This document shows, piece after piece, positions 25,448 through 34,700 of a DNA stretch of 45,506 bases. Within the stretch, counting starts at the first letter, position 1, and each line of letters begins with the position of its first letter. The translations under genes were made by a program, and so were the position numbers. The stretch comes from Planctomycetaceae bacterium (GTDB taxonomy: Bacteria; Planctomycetota; Planctomycetia; Planctomycetales; Planctomycetaceae). Location: positions 63,170 to 108,675 of the forward strand of contig JAGQPW010000003.1 of assembly GCA_020426515.1 (NCBI GenBank). The letters are read 5' to 3'. A model generated the notes under the pieces. The model made no database searches, was not told the DNA's origin, and was given only the letters and a program-made list of their open reading frames with translations.

Positions 25448-26752
25448 ATGCCAGAGCAGCTTGATCGTCGCACAGCATCACGGATCATTCACAGTTTGGC
25501 GGAATCTGGTCAACCGCCCAAATTGGGTGCGTCATATTTGAATGTTGGCACGGATCGCATCATTGACCGCCTTCGTTCTGACTATCTCGACGATCACTTG
25601 ATGCCCTTCGAAGGTCAGGATGGTGGTGGGACATGCAAATGGATCGAAGCCAACTACGGAAACGGCAAGACGCAGTTCCTACGATGTGTTCAGGAAAAAG
25701 CATGGGAACGGAATTACGTCACCGCATTTGTTGAGCTGTCGCAGGACGAATGTCCGTTGGACCGACCTGACAAGGTTTACGGAGCAATAGCTCGGTCAAT
25801 TCAGGCTAAGCCACTCACACCCGCTGACGTTGATCGAGGCCGTGGCATTGATGCAATGCTGCAACAACTCCTCGATCGGAAATTTGAGGGTGTACTGTCG
25901 GGAATCCCCAACGGCGACTTGATGTCGCAAGCAGTTTCCTGGGTTGAAACCAGCCTCGCCGCAACTCCTGTTGAGAGTACCGGGTTTCGAACCTCGGTTG
26001 TTCAGTTCTTGCTCGGGAAGTTGAAGGGAGATTCGGAGCAGGCCAATCTGGCGGCCGTTTTTCTTCGCGGTGAGCCACACGCAGCCACAGATCTGAGGGA
26101 AATCGGTCTTTTTGAAAAGTTGGATAAATCGAGCGGATTCCGGTTTCTGCGTTCTCTTTGCCAGCTACTCCAACGTTCAGAGCTGGCGACCGGAACCGCA
26201 TTGTTATTCGACGAAGCACGTCGCTCCCTGAGCTTGATGTCCAGTAGAGCCCAGAAAGTCGCTTGCGAAAACTTGCTAACCGTCATCAATCGCTGCAACA
26301 GCGGCGAGCTTCCAGGCACCCTATTTCTCTACGCCGTAATGCCGGAGTTTTTCGCCGAATTCGCCACGGCCTATCCAGCCCTACAGCAACGTTGTGGACC
26401 CAGCACGAGAATCAATCTGGAAGCCTTGCAGGGAATCAAGGAGATCGACCTTCTGGAAATGATTGGTCTCAAGATTACCGAAGTATTTGGCGTCGCATAT
26501 GAGGACGCGCCGAACGACGGCAAGATCCTGTCCGACAATCTCAAGTGCATCTCGGAACAAGCCCTTCGACAAACGATGGTTGGCAGTGGAACACGAAGAC
26601 TTCTGGTCAGCAGTTGGGTGCGTGCCTTGCAGAATTTCCGAGAACACGGGGTGAGATCAATGACGCCCGATGACGCCGAGATGCTCATACAAGGAGTGAG
26701 ACAACAACTGGATGCATTTGGTGCTGACTCCGTCGCAGGGGAAGGGGAATAG
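25448..26752 (+). CDS. BrxD-like BREX ATP-binding protein (first of two)
   Basis: 434 residues. Variant Walker A NYGNGKTQ (69-76) and Walker B LLFDE (252-256) with the downstream ARRSLS; C-terminal helical region (LSDNLKCISEQALRQTM, RRLLVSSWVRAL) as expected for the BREX-system ATP-binding domain (DUF2791, BrxD). BrxD-type ATPases occur in BREX types 2 and 6 and in TerB-linked systems. The next gene begins 3 bp later and encodes a second, distinct member, so the two may form a hetero-oligomeric ATPase working with the helicase. Confidence 0.8.
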   Translation: MPEQLDRRTASRIIHSLAESGQPPKLGASYLNVGTDRIIDRLRSDYLDDHLMPFEGQDGGGTCKWIEANYGNGKTQFLRCVQEKAWERNYVTAFVELSQDECPLDRPDKVYGAIARSIQAKPLTPADVDRGRGIDAMLQQLLDRKFEGVLSGIPNGDLMSQAVSWVETSLAATPVESTGFRTSVVQFLLGKLKGDSEQANLAAVFLRGEPHAATDLREIGLFEKLDKSSGFRFLRSLCQLLQRSELATGTALLFDEARRSLSLMSSRAQKVACENLLTVINRCNSGELPGTLFLYAVMPEFFAEFATAYPALQQRCGPSTRINLEALQGIKEIDLLEMIGLKITEVFGVAYEDAPNDGKILSDNLKCISEQALRQTMVGSGTRRLLVSSWVRALQNFREHGVRSMTPDDAEMLIQGVRQQLDAFGADSVAGEGE

Positions 26753-26755
26753 ACA

Positions 26756-28168
26756 ATGTCGGCAAGCCTGATCGCCAAGCTGCGGCACTCTCAACTCGGT
26801 CTATGCGAACTGGTTCGTGTCGAAGCCACCGACTGGATCATCCGCGTTCAGGCGAATGGAAATCATTATCGCGTATCCCCAGAGCGTCGAGGGGAGTTTG
26901 AACCTGTTCGCGAAAGTGTAGGCCCAACTAGCGCATTCGAGATAAAACAGCGAGTCCAGCGGCAAGAAAACCTCGGCCGGCGAAATGATTCAACATCTCG
27001 CAATGCTCGCCGTGTCATCGAATCGCTCCGCGTCGGTCTCCCATCACTCGACGGCAGCACTCGTCGACTTGCAGTTGGATTTACCGAAATGGAGTCGTTA
27101 ATCAACAGCTTTCTGCATGACATCGACAGTGACGGTGGCGGGGCAATGATCATGAAGGGAGCCTATGGTCAAGGCAAGACATTCTCCATGACCATGCTTG
27201 AAAGTATTGCACACGATTTTGGCTTCATCACGGTTCGGACAGAAATCGACGCGACCGAGAACCAACTGAACAAGCCTCATCACATCTACCACGACATGAT
27301 GCGGCATATGCGGTTGCCGGGATCAAATTCGATGGGCATTCTGGAATTGGCGCTCAAGACACACGACTTGATTCGCCAGCAGGCTCCTCGAAGTCAGGCT
27401 GAAAGGGAGAGATGGCTACAGGAACATGTGCAGTGCTTTCCTCTCGCCTGGCTTCTTTCTGATCCAGTTTTCGTCACCAAAGAACCACTCCTCGGCCTTC
27501 TCGCTGGCGACCCCAATGTTCCTGCAAGAGTTGGACGCCAATCGCATGTTGCACTTCCGCAGCCGAACAGATGGCCTGCGTTTAACGCGGCCACCCAGGG
27601 CGATTTTGCCAGCTTTCTGATCTCTGGAATTGGTCGTCTTGCCCGGCTCCTCGGATACAAAGGACTTCTGGTGATCATGGATGAGATGGAGAAGTGGAAT
27701 CAACTGAATTGGAATGAACAATGTCGAGCCGGGAACTTGCTCGGCGGATTGATTTGGGGCGCCACAGCAGAGGAAGGCCGCAGGGGAAGGAATGACAACC
27801 CTCGAATTCTGACTCACAGCAGGCGTTGCAATGGGTATCCATTCACAACGACCAGCAGGAACTATGTCGGTGTCGCCATCGCCATGACGCCGAGGGAGCA
27901 TGACAATCCAGAACGTCTCTGGTCCCAATACGGCCCCATTCTCATCGGGGAGATCCAGCCTTTCACGGAACGACGGCTCAGTCAGTATTGCAAGCTGGTT
28001 ATGCCCCTTGCTGCGGCGGCATACGGCCTTACGCCGCCAACTGATGAAGAACTGGAAGAAATCTCGTCGGAAGCATCTCGCATGTGGAGAAATCAAGGCG
28101 ATATGACAACCCGATCAGGCGTCCAAGCCGCCATCGCCGCATTCGACAATTGGCGTGATTGGTCGTAA
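26756..28168 (+). CDS. BrxD-like BREX ATP-binding protein (second of two), with N-terminal beta domain
   Basis: 470 residues. Walker A GAYGQGKT (135-142) and Walker B LLVIMDE (304-310) in a DUF2791-like P-loop domain. The first about 50 residues (LGLCELVRVEATDWIIRVQA, NHYRVSPERRGEFEPV) form a small beta domain, SH3-like, absent from the first ATPase. VAIAMTPREHD and EIQPFTERRLSQYC continue the domain. Sequence differs greatly from the neighbour, so this is not a recent duplication. Spacing of 3 bp to the first ATPase and 25 bp to the helicase shows one operon. Confidence 0.82.
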   Translation: MSASLIAKLRHSQLGLCELVRVEATDWIIRVQANGNHYRVSPERRGEFEPVRESVGPTSAFEIKQRVQRQENLGRRNDSTSRNARRVIESLRVGLPSLDGSTRRLAVGFTEMESLINSFLHDIDSDGGGAMIMKGAYGQGKTFSMTMLESIAHDFGFITVRTEIDATENQLNKPHHIYHDMMRHMRLPGSNSMGILELALKTHDLIRQQAPRSQAERERWLQEHVQCFPLAWLLSDPVFVTKEPLLGLLAGDPNVPARVGRQSHVALPQPNRWPAFNAATQGDFASFLISGIGRLARLLGYKGLLVIMDEMEKWNQLNWNEQCRAGNLLGGLIWGATAEEGRRGRNDNPRILTHSRRCNGYPFTTTSRNYVGVAIAMTPREHDNPERLWSQYGPILIGEIQPFTERRLSQYCKLVMPLAAAAYGLTPPTDEELEEISSEASRMWRNQGDMTTRSGVQAAIAAFDNWRDWS

Positions 28169-28193
28169 AAGTCTCGCTTCGGAAAGGGCTTCA

Positions 28194-30278
28194 ATGAATG
28201 CGAGCGACAAGCTAGATGACTTGCTCCACCAGCATCAAGAAATCCGACGCATGATGCCTCGTGCGTGGAACCCGTTTTTTGCCGGTTTTGGTTCGCTTCG
28301 ACCGATTCAGTTGCAGGCCATGCCTCCCATTCTTTCGGGGAGGAACGTCTTGGTGACGGCCCCCACTGCTGGAGGAAAGACACAAGCCGTTGTCGCTCCG
28401 ATCTGCGAGCGGCTTTCCCAACAGAATTGGCCTGGCCTGAGCGTCTTGGTCATCACTCCAACTCGGGCACTCGTCAATGATCTCTTCCAAAGGCTATCAG
28501 GGCCGCTCGATCAAATGCAAATTCGATTGGGACGCAAGACGGCAGACCATGGCCTTTCCGATCAGATAGTCGATCAGGTCCTGATCACCACTCCCGAGTC
28601 AACTGAGTCACTTTTGACCTTCCGACGCGAGGCTCTTGAAAGTATCAACGCGATTGTCCTCGATGAGATTCACCTTCTTGACGGGTCTCCTCGTGGGGAT
28701 CAGTTGCGGGCCGTTCTGAATCGGCTTTCTGCACTCCGATATTACGTTGGCGGTCCACAGTTCATCGGAATACAACGAATCGCGATGTCTGCAACTGTCT
28801 CCAATCCTCGCCGACTGGCCGACGTGTACTTGGGACCGGATGCCTCAATCGTGAAGGTCCCCGGACAACGGCAACTTGAAGCAAAGACAATTCTTGCCGT
28901 CGGAACGGATAAGGATCGTGCTGAGGCGGCTGTCGCAGCTACGTCGGGCTTCGATGATATCCGCAAGATGCTCGTATTTGTGAATAGCCGAAAACAGGTT
29001 GATACTGGTGCGTCATTTTTTCAATGCGGACGGTTCTCATCTGTCCCTGTCTACGGACATCATGGCAGCCTGGCGAGGTCAGAGCGAGAAGAAACCGAAA
29101 GTCGGTTCAAAGCCGACCATCAGGCGATCTGTGTAGCTACGATGACGCTTGAAGTCGGAATAGACATTGGTGATATCGATCTAGTCATTTGCTTGGACCC
29201 GCCGTTTTCCCTGTCGAGCTTCCTCCAACGAATCGGGCGGGGTTGCCGTCGATTGAATGGATTGACTCGTGTGCTTTGTGTCGCGAGAGATCGTGCAGGA
29301 GAATTGATCTTCGAATCATTGATTCGTCAGGCAGCAGTTGGGGTTCCGCCTGAACCGGTTCCTCCATTTCGCCGATCAGTGCTTCTACAACAAGTTCTGG
29401 CCTATTTACGTCAAGTGCCAAAGAACAGTCGAGTCAGGGAGCAGTTCTTCAAGATTCTTTGTTCATCAGCGGAACCACAGGTACGCGAAGACTGTGTTGA
29501 AGGGCTTCTCGCCGACATGCTCCAAGAGGGATTCCTTGACCGCCAGAGCGAAGTCTATCGGCCTGCCTCGAAGGGATGGGACTTCATTGAAAGCAACCGG
29601 ATTTACGGCAACATCCAAGCTAGCCCTCTTGAAGTTGCGTTGGTCGATGTGGATACGGGAAAAATCGTCGCGTCAGTGGCCGCGGTTCCGGAAAGGTCCA
29701 AAGGCGTCCGCATTGCTGGTCGTTCATACGAAGTGTTACCAGGTGGTTCCGGTACAATAAAGCGAGTCCGTGGAGCTGGAGAACACGATGGCTCACCAAA
29801 GTACCATGCACGGTTGCTGCCTTATGCTTTCGACATCGGGGCGTCTCTGGCAGGGCGATTTGGGATTGAGCCAAACACCCTCGTGACGTTTCATGTTGGT
29901 GACGGCATCGTCGTCATGACTTGGCTGGGACGACTTCTGAATAGCATTCTCGCGGAAAGCATTACTCGACGCGGAATCAAGGTTACCAGTGGCTCGTTCC
30001 ATCTGGCCATCGGAAAGAAGCACATTGATGATGTGTTGGTCCTCTTTCAGAAGACCATTGAGGATGTCACAGAGAACAATCCCCTCGACAGGGTCTACCC
30101 CGAGCGACTGATCGACATCGGGCCCCATTTTAAACGTCTGTCCCCAAGTGAGCAGACGAAAGCTCGCGAGGACTGGCTTCCTCTGGAATTCTTGAATAAC
30201 TGGGTTAAGGGAATCAAGGACGTGCGAATTGTCGATGTGAACTCACCCGAAGGAATGGACTTAATCTCTTTGACATAG
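28194..30278 (+). CDS. SF2 DExH helicase (BrxHI/Lhr-like)
   Basis: 694 residues from ATG 28194, supported by GGAAAGGG upstream. Motif I TAPTAGGKT (55-63), TPTRALVNDL, motif II DEIH (157-160), motif III SAT (199-201), ATMTLEVGIDIG and motif VI QRIGRGCRR (345-353). A winged-helix-like and unidentified C-terminal half follow (residues about 400-694), as in Lhr and BrxHI helicases. It should move or unwind DNA as the motor partner of the two ATPases. The same pairing of BrxD-type ATPase and BrxHI helicase is known from BREX types 2 and 6. Confidence 0.85.
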   Translation: MNASDKLDDLLHQHQEIRRMMPRAWNPFFAGFGSLRPIQLQAMPPILSGRNVLVTAPTAGGKTQAVVAPICERLSQQNWPGLSVLVITPTRALVNDLFQRLSGPLDQMQIRLGRKTADHGLSDQIVDQVLITTPESTESLLTFRREALESINAIVLDEIHLLDGSPRGDQLRAVLNRLSALRYYVGGPQFIGIQRIAMSATVSNPRRLADVYLGPDASIVKVPGQRQLEAKTILAVGTDKDRAEAAVAATSGFDDIRKMLVFVNSRKQVDTGASFFQCGRFSSVPVYGHHGSLARSEREETESRFKADHQAICVATMTLEVGIDIGDIDLVICLDPPFSLSSFLQRIGRGCRRLNGLTRVLCVARDRAGELIFESLIRQAAVGVPPEPVPPFRRSVLLQQVLAYLRQVPKNSRVREQFFKILCSSAEPQVREDCVEGLLADMLQEGFLDRQSEVYRPASKGWDFIESNRIYGNIQASPLEVALVDVDTGKIVASVAAVPERSKGVRIAGRSYEVLPGGSGTIKRVRGAGEHDGSPKYHARLLPYAFDIGASLAGRFGIEPNTLVTFHVGDGIVVMTWLGRLLNSILAESITRRGIKVTSGSFHLAIGKKHIDDVLVLFQKTIEDVTENNPLDRVYPERLIDIGPHFKRLSPSEQTKAREDWLPLEFLNNWVKGIKDVRIVDVNSPEGMDLISLT

Positions 30279-30703
30279 ATGTTGTCCCGCGTGCGGCAGC
30301 ATGCCATTCAGTTTGCTGGCCGTAAGATTCCTGGCTCGCACAGTTGGTGAAACCGAGAAGTCCTATTATATCCATGAACAATGGAACTCGGTCTGGAGGT
30401 AACAGCGTCGGGCATGACTTGCCGCGTTGTTCAGTAGGACGGCGTTCCGGGAACCACTTGGCCCCTGCGGGTCCGTAGGTCACGGCTCAAACCGGCGTCT
30501 GAGACGCTGGTGGAGTCGTCAGGTCGGAATGTGTGGACAACAGTGAAAGAATGCGGCGCCGGGCAGCCGAAAAGTGCGGGTCACAGTGCAGGGGTGGCTG
30601 AGAGAACCCAAGTGTAGGCGTCAGAGAGAAAATGCAGCGATCGGCGGGCGAAAAGCGTAGTGCTGGCTTGGTTGAGAAAGCCCGAGCGAGGGGACGACAG
30701 CGG
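30279..30703. other. 425-bp stretch without a supported gene; degenerate internal repeat
   Basis: No frame here has a convincing start, ribosome site and composition. 30531-30580 and 30612-30660 form a degenerate direct repeat about 81 bp apart, both carrying a GCCGAAAAG- or GCGAAAAGC-like core. The stretch ends against an IS3 remnant, so it is probably mobile-element debris. Confidence 0.45.
30671..30696. repeat. 26-bp repeat, copy 2
   Basis: Matches 5449-5474 at 24 of 26 bases in the same orientation. It ends 7 bp before the point at which the IS3-type reading frame stops resembling its family, so the repeat and the truncation may share a cause. Confidence 0.5.
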
Positions 30704-30760
30704 CTCGGCCTCCCGGAGCTTGTGAATAATCTCCTCGGGACTGAATCGCTTTCTCGCCAT
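30704..30760 (-). pseudogene. 5' remnant of an IS3-family transposase OrfA
   Basis: ATG at 30760, preceded by an AGGAG ribosome site, opens MARKRFSPEEIIHKLREAE, a standard IS3-family OrfA N-terminus (HTH region start). After residue 19 the frame continues into unrelated sequence and stops about 45 codons later. Only the promoter-proximal end of an IS survived. It marks an old insertion or recombination next to the HEPN-like gene. Confidence 0.7.
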
Positions 30761-30787
30761 GTCCTGCTCTCCTGTTCTACGTCCACA

Positions 30788-30979
30788 ACGCCGAAAGTGA
30801 ATTCAACGCGTGGACTCGCTGGTCACTTGGTGATCCATGCGATTGAAAACCACGCAGGAGATCCGGACCAATTCCACTTTGTCAGCCAGAATGATAGGAT
30901 CCCGTTACAGGGATTCCTTGATGTTCCGCCACGGTGGGCTTTCACGATTGTGATGCAACTCATCAGTGGGAGTACCTGA
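30788..30979 (+). pseudogene. Gene fragment or small ORF coupled to the HEPN-like gene
   Basis: This frame runs into the IS scar upstream and ends in TGA overlapping the next ATG (TGATG at 30977-30981), the normal signature of translational coupling. Its last 45 residues (e.g. DPDQFHFVSQNDRIPLQGFL, PPRWAFTIVMQLI) look protein-like. I infer the 3' end of a gene whose 5' part was lost at the IS insertion, possibly an antitoxin or partner of the HEPN-like protein. Start and identity unknown. Confidence 0.4.
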
Positions 30980-31692
30980 TGGCTGGGCTCAAGTTGACGG
31001 TACGCGATCTGAGACGGCAGTGGAAGCCTCATAAGCAACGTCTCAGCCTTGTCGATCCAGGCCATTCATCGAATGTCCGCTTTCATCGTGCCTGCAGCTG
31101 GCTGCAGCGTTGCGAACAGATCCACGACGATTCAGAACTGGACTTGGCACTGCTGAGTCAGTGGACGGCGTTCAACGCACTCTACGGGCAGTGGGATTCC
31201 GATCGCAGTGAGCCACTACCGGATCGTGCCAGTTGGCGACAGTTCTTGGACCGTATTCTCCAACTCGATGAAAGCCAATTCCTCGTGGATGCCCTGCAAG
31301 AAAACAAGCCGTTGGTCATGTCAATATACGATGACGAGTACCTGAGCGGTTACTTCTGGGAAGATCCCACTGAGGTTCGAGCAAAGAAGTCCAAGAAGAC
31401 CAAGTTTGAGGCACAAACATGGTATCTCCACGGCAACTGGATTCTCATCCTCGAACGACTTGTGGAGCGGATCTACTTCCTGCGCTGCCAACTCGTCCAC
31501 GGCGCAGCCACGTTCAACAGCAGCCTCAACCGAGTCGCCATTCGTCGCTGTACACAGATGATGGAACACTTGCTTCAAGCAATTCTGCTCACATGGATCA
31601 CTCACGGCGCGGACGAGGAATGGGGAGCAATGTGCTATCCACCCAAGCACTCATCTTCGCCAAACAGGGCAGCGCGATCCAGGTATTCGTGA
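30979..31692 (+). CDS. HEPN-like protein
   Basis: 237 residues from ATG 30979. All-helical. The C-terminal part contains RCQLVHGAATFNSSLNR with an R169-x4-H174 motif, the RNase signature of HEPN-fold proteins, preceded by LLSQWTAFNALYGQW, which recurs in this common hypothetical family. If active it would be a metal-independent RNase, typical of toxin-antitoxin and abortive-infection systems. Its upstream partner appears truncated. It converges with the RecB/helicase gene, 30 bp apart. Confidence 0.65.
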   Translation: MAGLKLTVRDLRRQWKPHKQRLSLVDPGHSSNVRFHRACSWLQRCEQIHDDSELDLALLSQWTAFNALYGQWDSDRSEPLPDRASWRQFLDRILQLDESQFLVDALQENKPLVMSIYDDEYLSGYFWEDPTEVRAKKSKKTKFEAQTWYLHGNWILILERLVERIYFLRCQLVHGAATFNSSLNRVAIRRCTQMMEHLLQAILLTWITHGADEEWGAMCYPPKHSSSPNRAARSRYS

Positions 31693-31722
31693 AAAGTGTA
31701 GATCGCTTCTCGCAATCTCCGG

Positions 31723-34700
31723 CTAGTGCTGCAACAACCGACAGTACAAGTTGACAAGTTCCATTTCGGGAACGCTGCTCACGCCCGTCTGAGCAATTCC
31801 AGGATCACCAACGATCACTGCCAACGTCTGGGCTCGCGAGATGGCCACATTGACGCGATTCTTGTTGAGCAGAAACTTCAGACCACGACTCCCGAAGTCG
31901 CCAGCACTGGAGCACATGGAAATGATCACCACAGGAGCTTGCTGTCCCTGAAATTTGTCCACGGATCCAACACGTGCTCCCGCCGGAAGTCGCTCGGCAA
32001 GATTTCGAACTTGCAGGTTGTAGGGAGCAACAAACAAGATGTCTTCAAGTTGCAGTCGGCCGAGATTCTGACCATGCCGATCCGTGTGATCACATTGCAG
32101 CAGCTGGCGCGTGAGTTCCACAATACGTGCAGCTTCTTCGTCGCTGGATTGAACATTCCCAGTGTGGCCGACTCCAACAAATCGGATGCCGGCCTGAGCC
32201 AGCGATTCTTCACCCAGATCAAGACCTGGACAGATGATTCTGTTCACGTTGTCTTCGTGCGCGTGTAGCCGACCCTCGTAAATTGCCCCGGAGATGAATG
32301 AGCACACGTCTGGATGCATTCGACGCGTCACATCCAGGAAGATTCCCAAATCTTCAGGGATCACTGCGTGATCCTGCAACAAGTACTCCAGCAGTGACTG
32401 GCCACTCTCCCGGGGATGTGTACCCTGCGTCGGCTGGCTCAACTGCATTTGATCCCCAATCAGGACAATGTTGCTGGTGGATCGACTCATTCCGGCCAGC
32501 TTCGCAATGGAAACTTGACCAGCCTCGTCCACAAACAGGTAGTCCAGTCGGCCTTCCATTTCGGGATGTGAAAACAGCCACGCGGAGCCACCAATCAGGC
32601 CACCTTGGTAAGCGGCCGCGGCTTTTGATCCAGAATCAATGTGCTGGAGCTGGTCATACTTCGTGAAGATAGGATGTTCGGCGTCACCGCCCGCCTTGAT
32701 GGCTGATAGGTTATCTCCCAACTCTTGGAAGCAGGCGTCCATCACATTCAGGATGGCTTCGTGGCTATTGGACGTCACACCAATGTTCTTCCCCGCCTCA
32801 AGGAGGGCGGCAATCATTTGCGCGGCGGTGTAGGTCTTGCCAGTTCCCGGCGGTCCCTGGATACACAACGTCGATTCCTGCATGGCGGCTGAAATTCGAA
32901 CGGCTGCGGACACGGCGTCTTCACCGTGTTGCACCAAAGGAGCCCCCTTCCTGTGCTTTGCAATGGAGGGGGGCAACCGCAGCAGAAATCGGCGGAAAGC
33001 CTGCGGTAGTTTCTGCTCCGCCTCCCAGGCCTCAGTCATGTTTTCAATGGCCACATCAATCACTTCTGTCGAGACCCCTTCTTTCGGTATCACCGAAACT
33101 CGATCCGGGAGTGTCCGGTCTGGGAGCCGCGTCAACGCGGACTGGCTGATTTTCAGCTGTACGCTGCCTCTTGGATCAAACTGTTCCACGCTCAACTCGA
33201 CCGACGTGTCATGACTTAGACAGACACGGTCACCAATTCGGATCTTCGTGTCCTGGTCTGGATCGAACGAGTACCAGAATCCCAGCGACCGCTTGATTGC
33301 TTCTGGGGCATCGGGAGTGCGCTGGAGTCCGCCCAGGCAGTTCAATTCCTCAATCAGCTCAACTTCCGACATTTCTTGACGGTCAAAGAAGGCCCACCAG
33401 ACCGGTTTGGCTTCACGACGGTGATATCCCACCAGATCCGCCAGCATTTCCTGAATTCGCCAGCGTTCAGAATCCTTTGCTCGTTCACCGGGATCCGTTG
33501 GGATCTGCTGGTGCAGTCGCCGCGCCAGTTCAGTCCGGCGATTCGCCGTCTCATTGGGTGTCGGAGTCTGCTCCTCCTCATCCGTGGCCTTTTTCCTTGG
33601 GCGGTATTGAACTCCGTGCTGTTCTTGCAACTGCCAGAGCCACCTTGCCGCCTGCCATGTGGAAATGCAGTCCACTTCGTTGTAGTCCCTGATTTCCTTC
33701 AGGATTTTGGAATCTCGCCAGTCACCCGACTCTCCTGACGCCAACCACTGGGCGTAGTAGACCATGGAGGCCCCCGCCGTCTTGACGTTGCCATCCCGCG
33801 GCCCCGTGTATATCTTCTCGATTGACTTGAGTGAATAGTCTGGAGCCCCCAGCAGAATTGATTGCCGTACAACGCGGAACAAGTCCACAAACACTCCCGC
33901 TCGAAGCAGGTCGTCCACTTCGTCTTCCCTGGTACCGTACCGTCCCATCAGGCGACGCATGGCCGAAACTTCGTAAGGGGCATAGTGGTAGACATGCATT
34001 GTGGGATCCCGATTCCAGTGATCCACGATCCAGTCGATGAACTGTTCGAAGGCCCGCTTTTCTTCACGTTCATCGTGTGCCCACCAGTCATGAAAAGAGG
34101 GAACGCCATCGGCCACAGTGACGGCTCCCAGAAGGTACTCCAACCCATCTCCAATGAGTGGATAGCCTTCAATGTCGAAGAACACGTCCAGCGTGGACGA
34201 TGGAGGCAGCTGTGACAGTCCCAACCTCGAATCGTCCGTTCCGCTCGAAAGAACGCGAAACGCTGGAGGAACGTTGTGACCTTCCTGTTCTGCATCCTGT
34301 TTCTGACGCGTCAGTAGCTGAATGGCGGCTTGGTCACTCAATCTTCGATAGGTGTCGTCGTGTAGCCGCGGAACACGACGCCCGCCGGAGCGAGCAAGCT
34401 TGCTGAGCGTGCAGATTTCCGCGCGGTTCAGTTTCTCGATCTGACTGACGGAAATATTGGCCACCTGATACAGGTGGTCCCGGTCAAGCAGCCACTGTTC
34501 GGCATGTGATTGCCAACGGCCGTGTTGGGCCCGCGGGTCAGGCACCGGGTGGTCACCTTCCGGATCAAATGCGTCCATCAGGTCCAGAAACGTGGATTTC
34601 AATTGCTGATAGTAAAACCAATAGTCATCTGTTCGAAAACGCTTCCGACTTCCATCACCGAGGATGACTTCCACCTGTGCCGGACGTCGCCCCTGAACGG

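Noticed and set aside
30487..30786. Minus-strand 99-codon frame across the IS scar
   Set aside because: Low-complexity Ser/Pro/Arg content; the true remnant is the short IS3 OrfA start in another frame.
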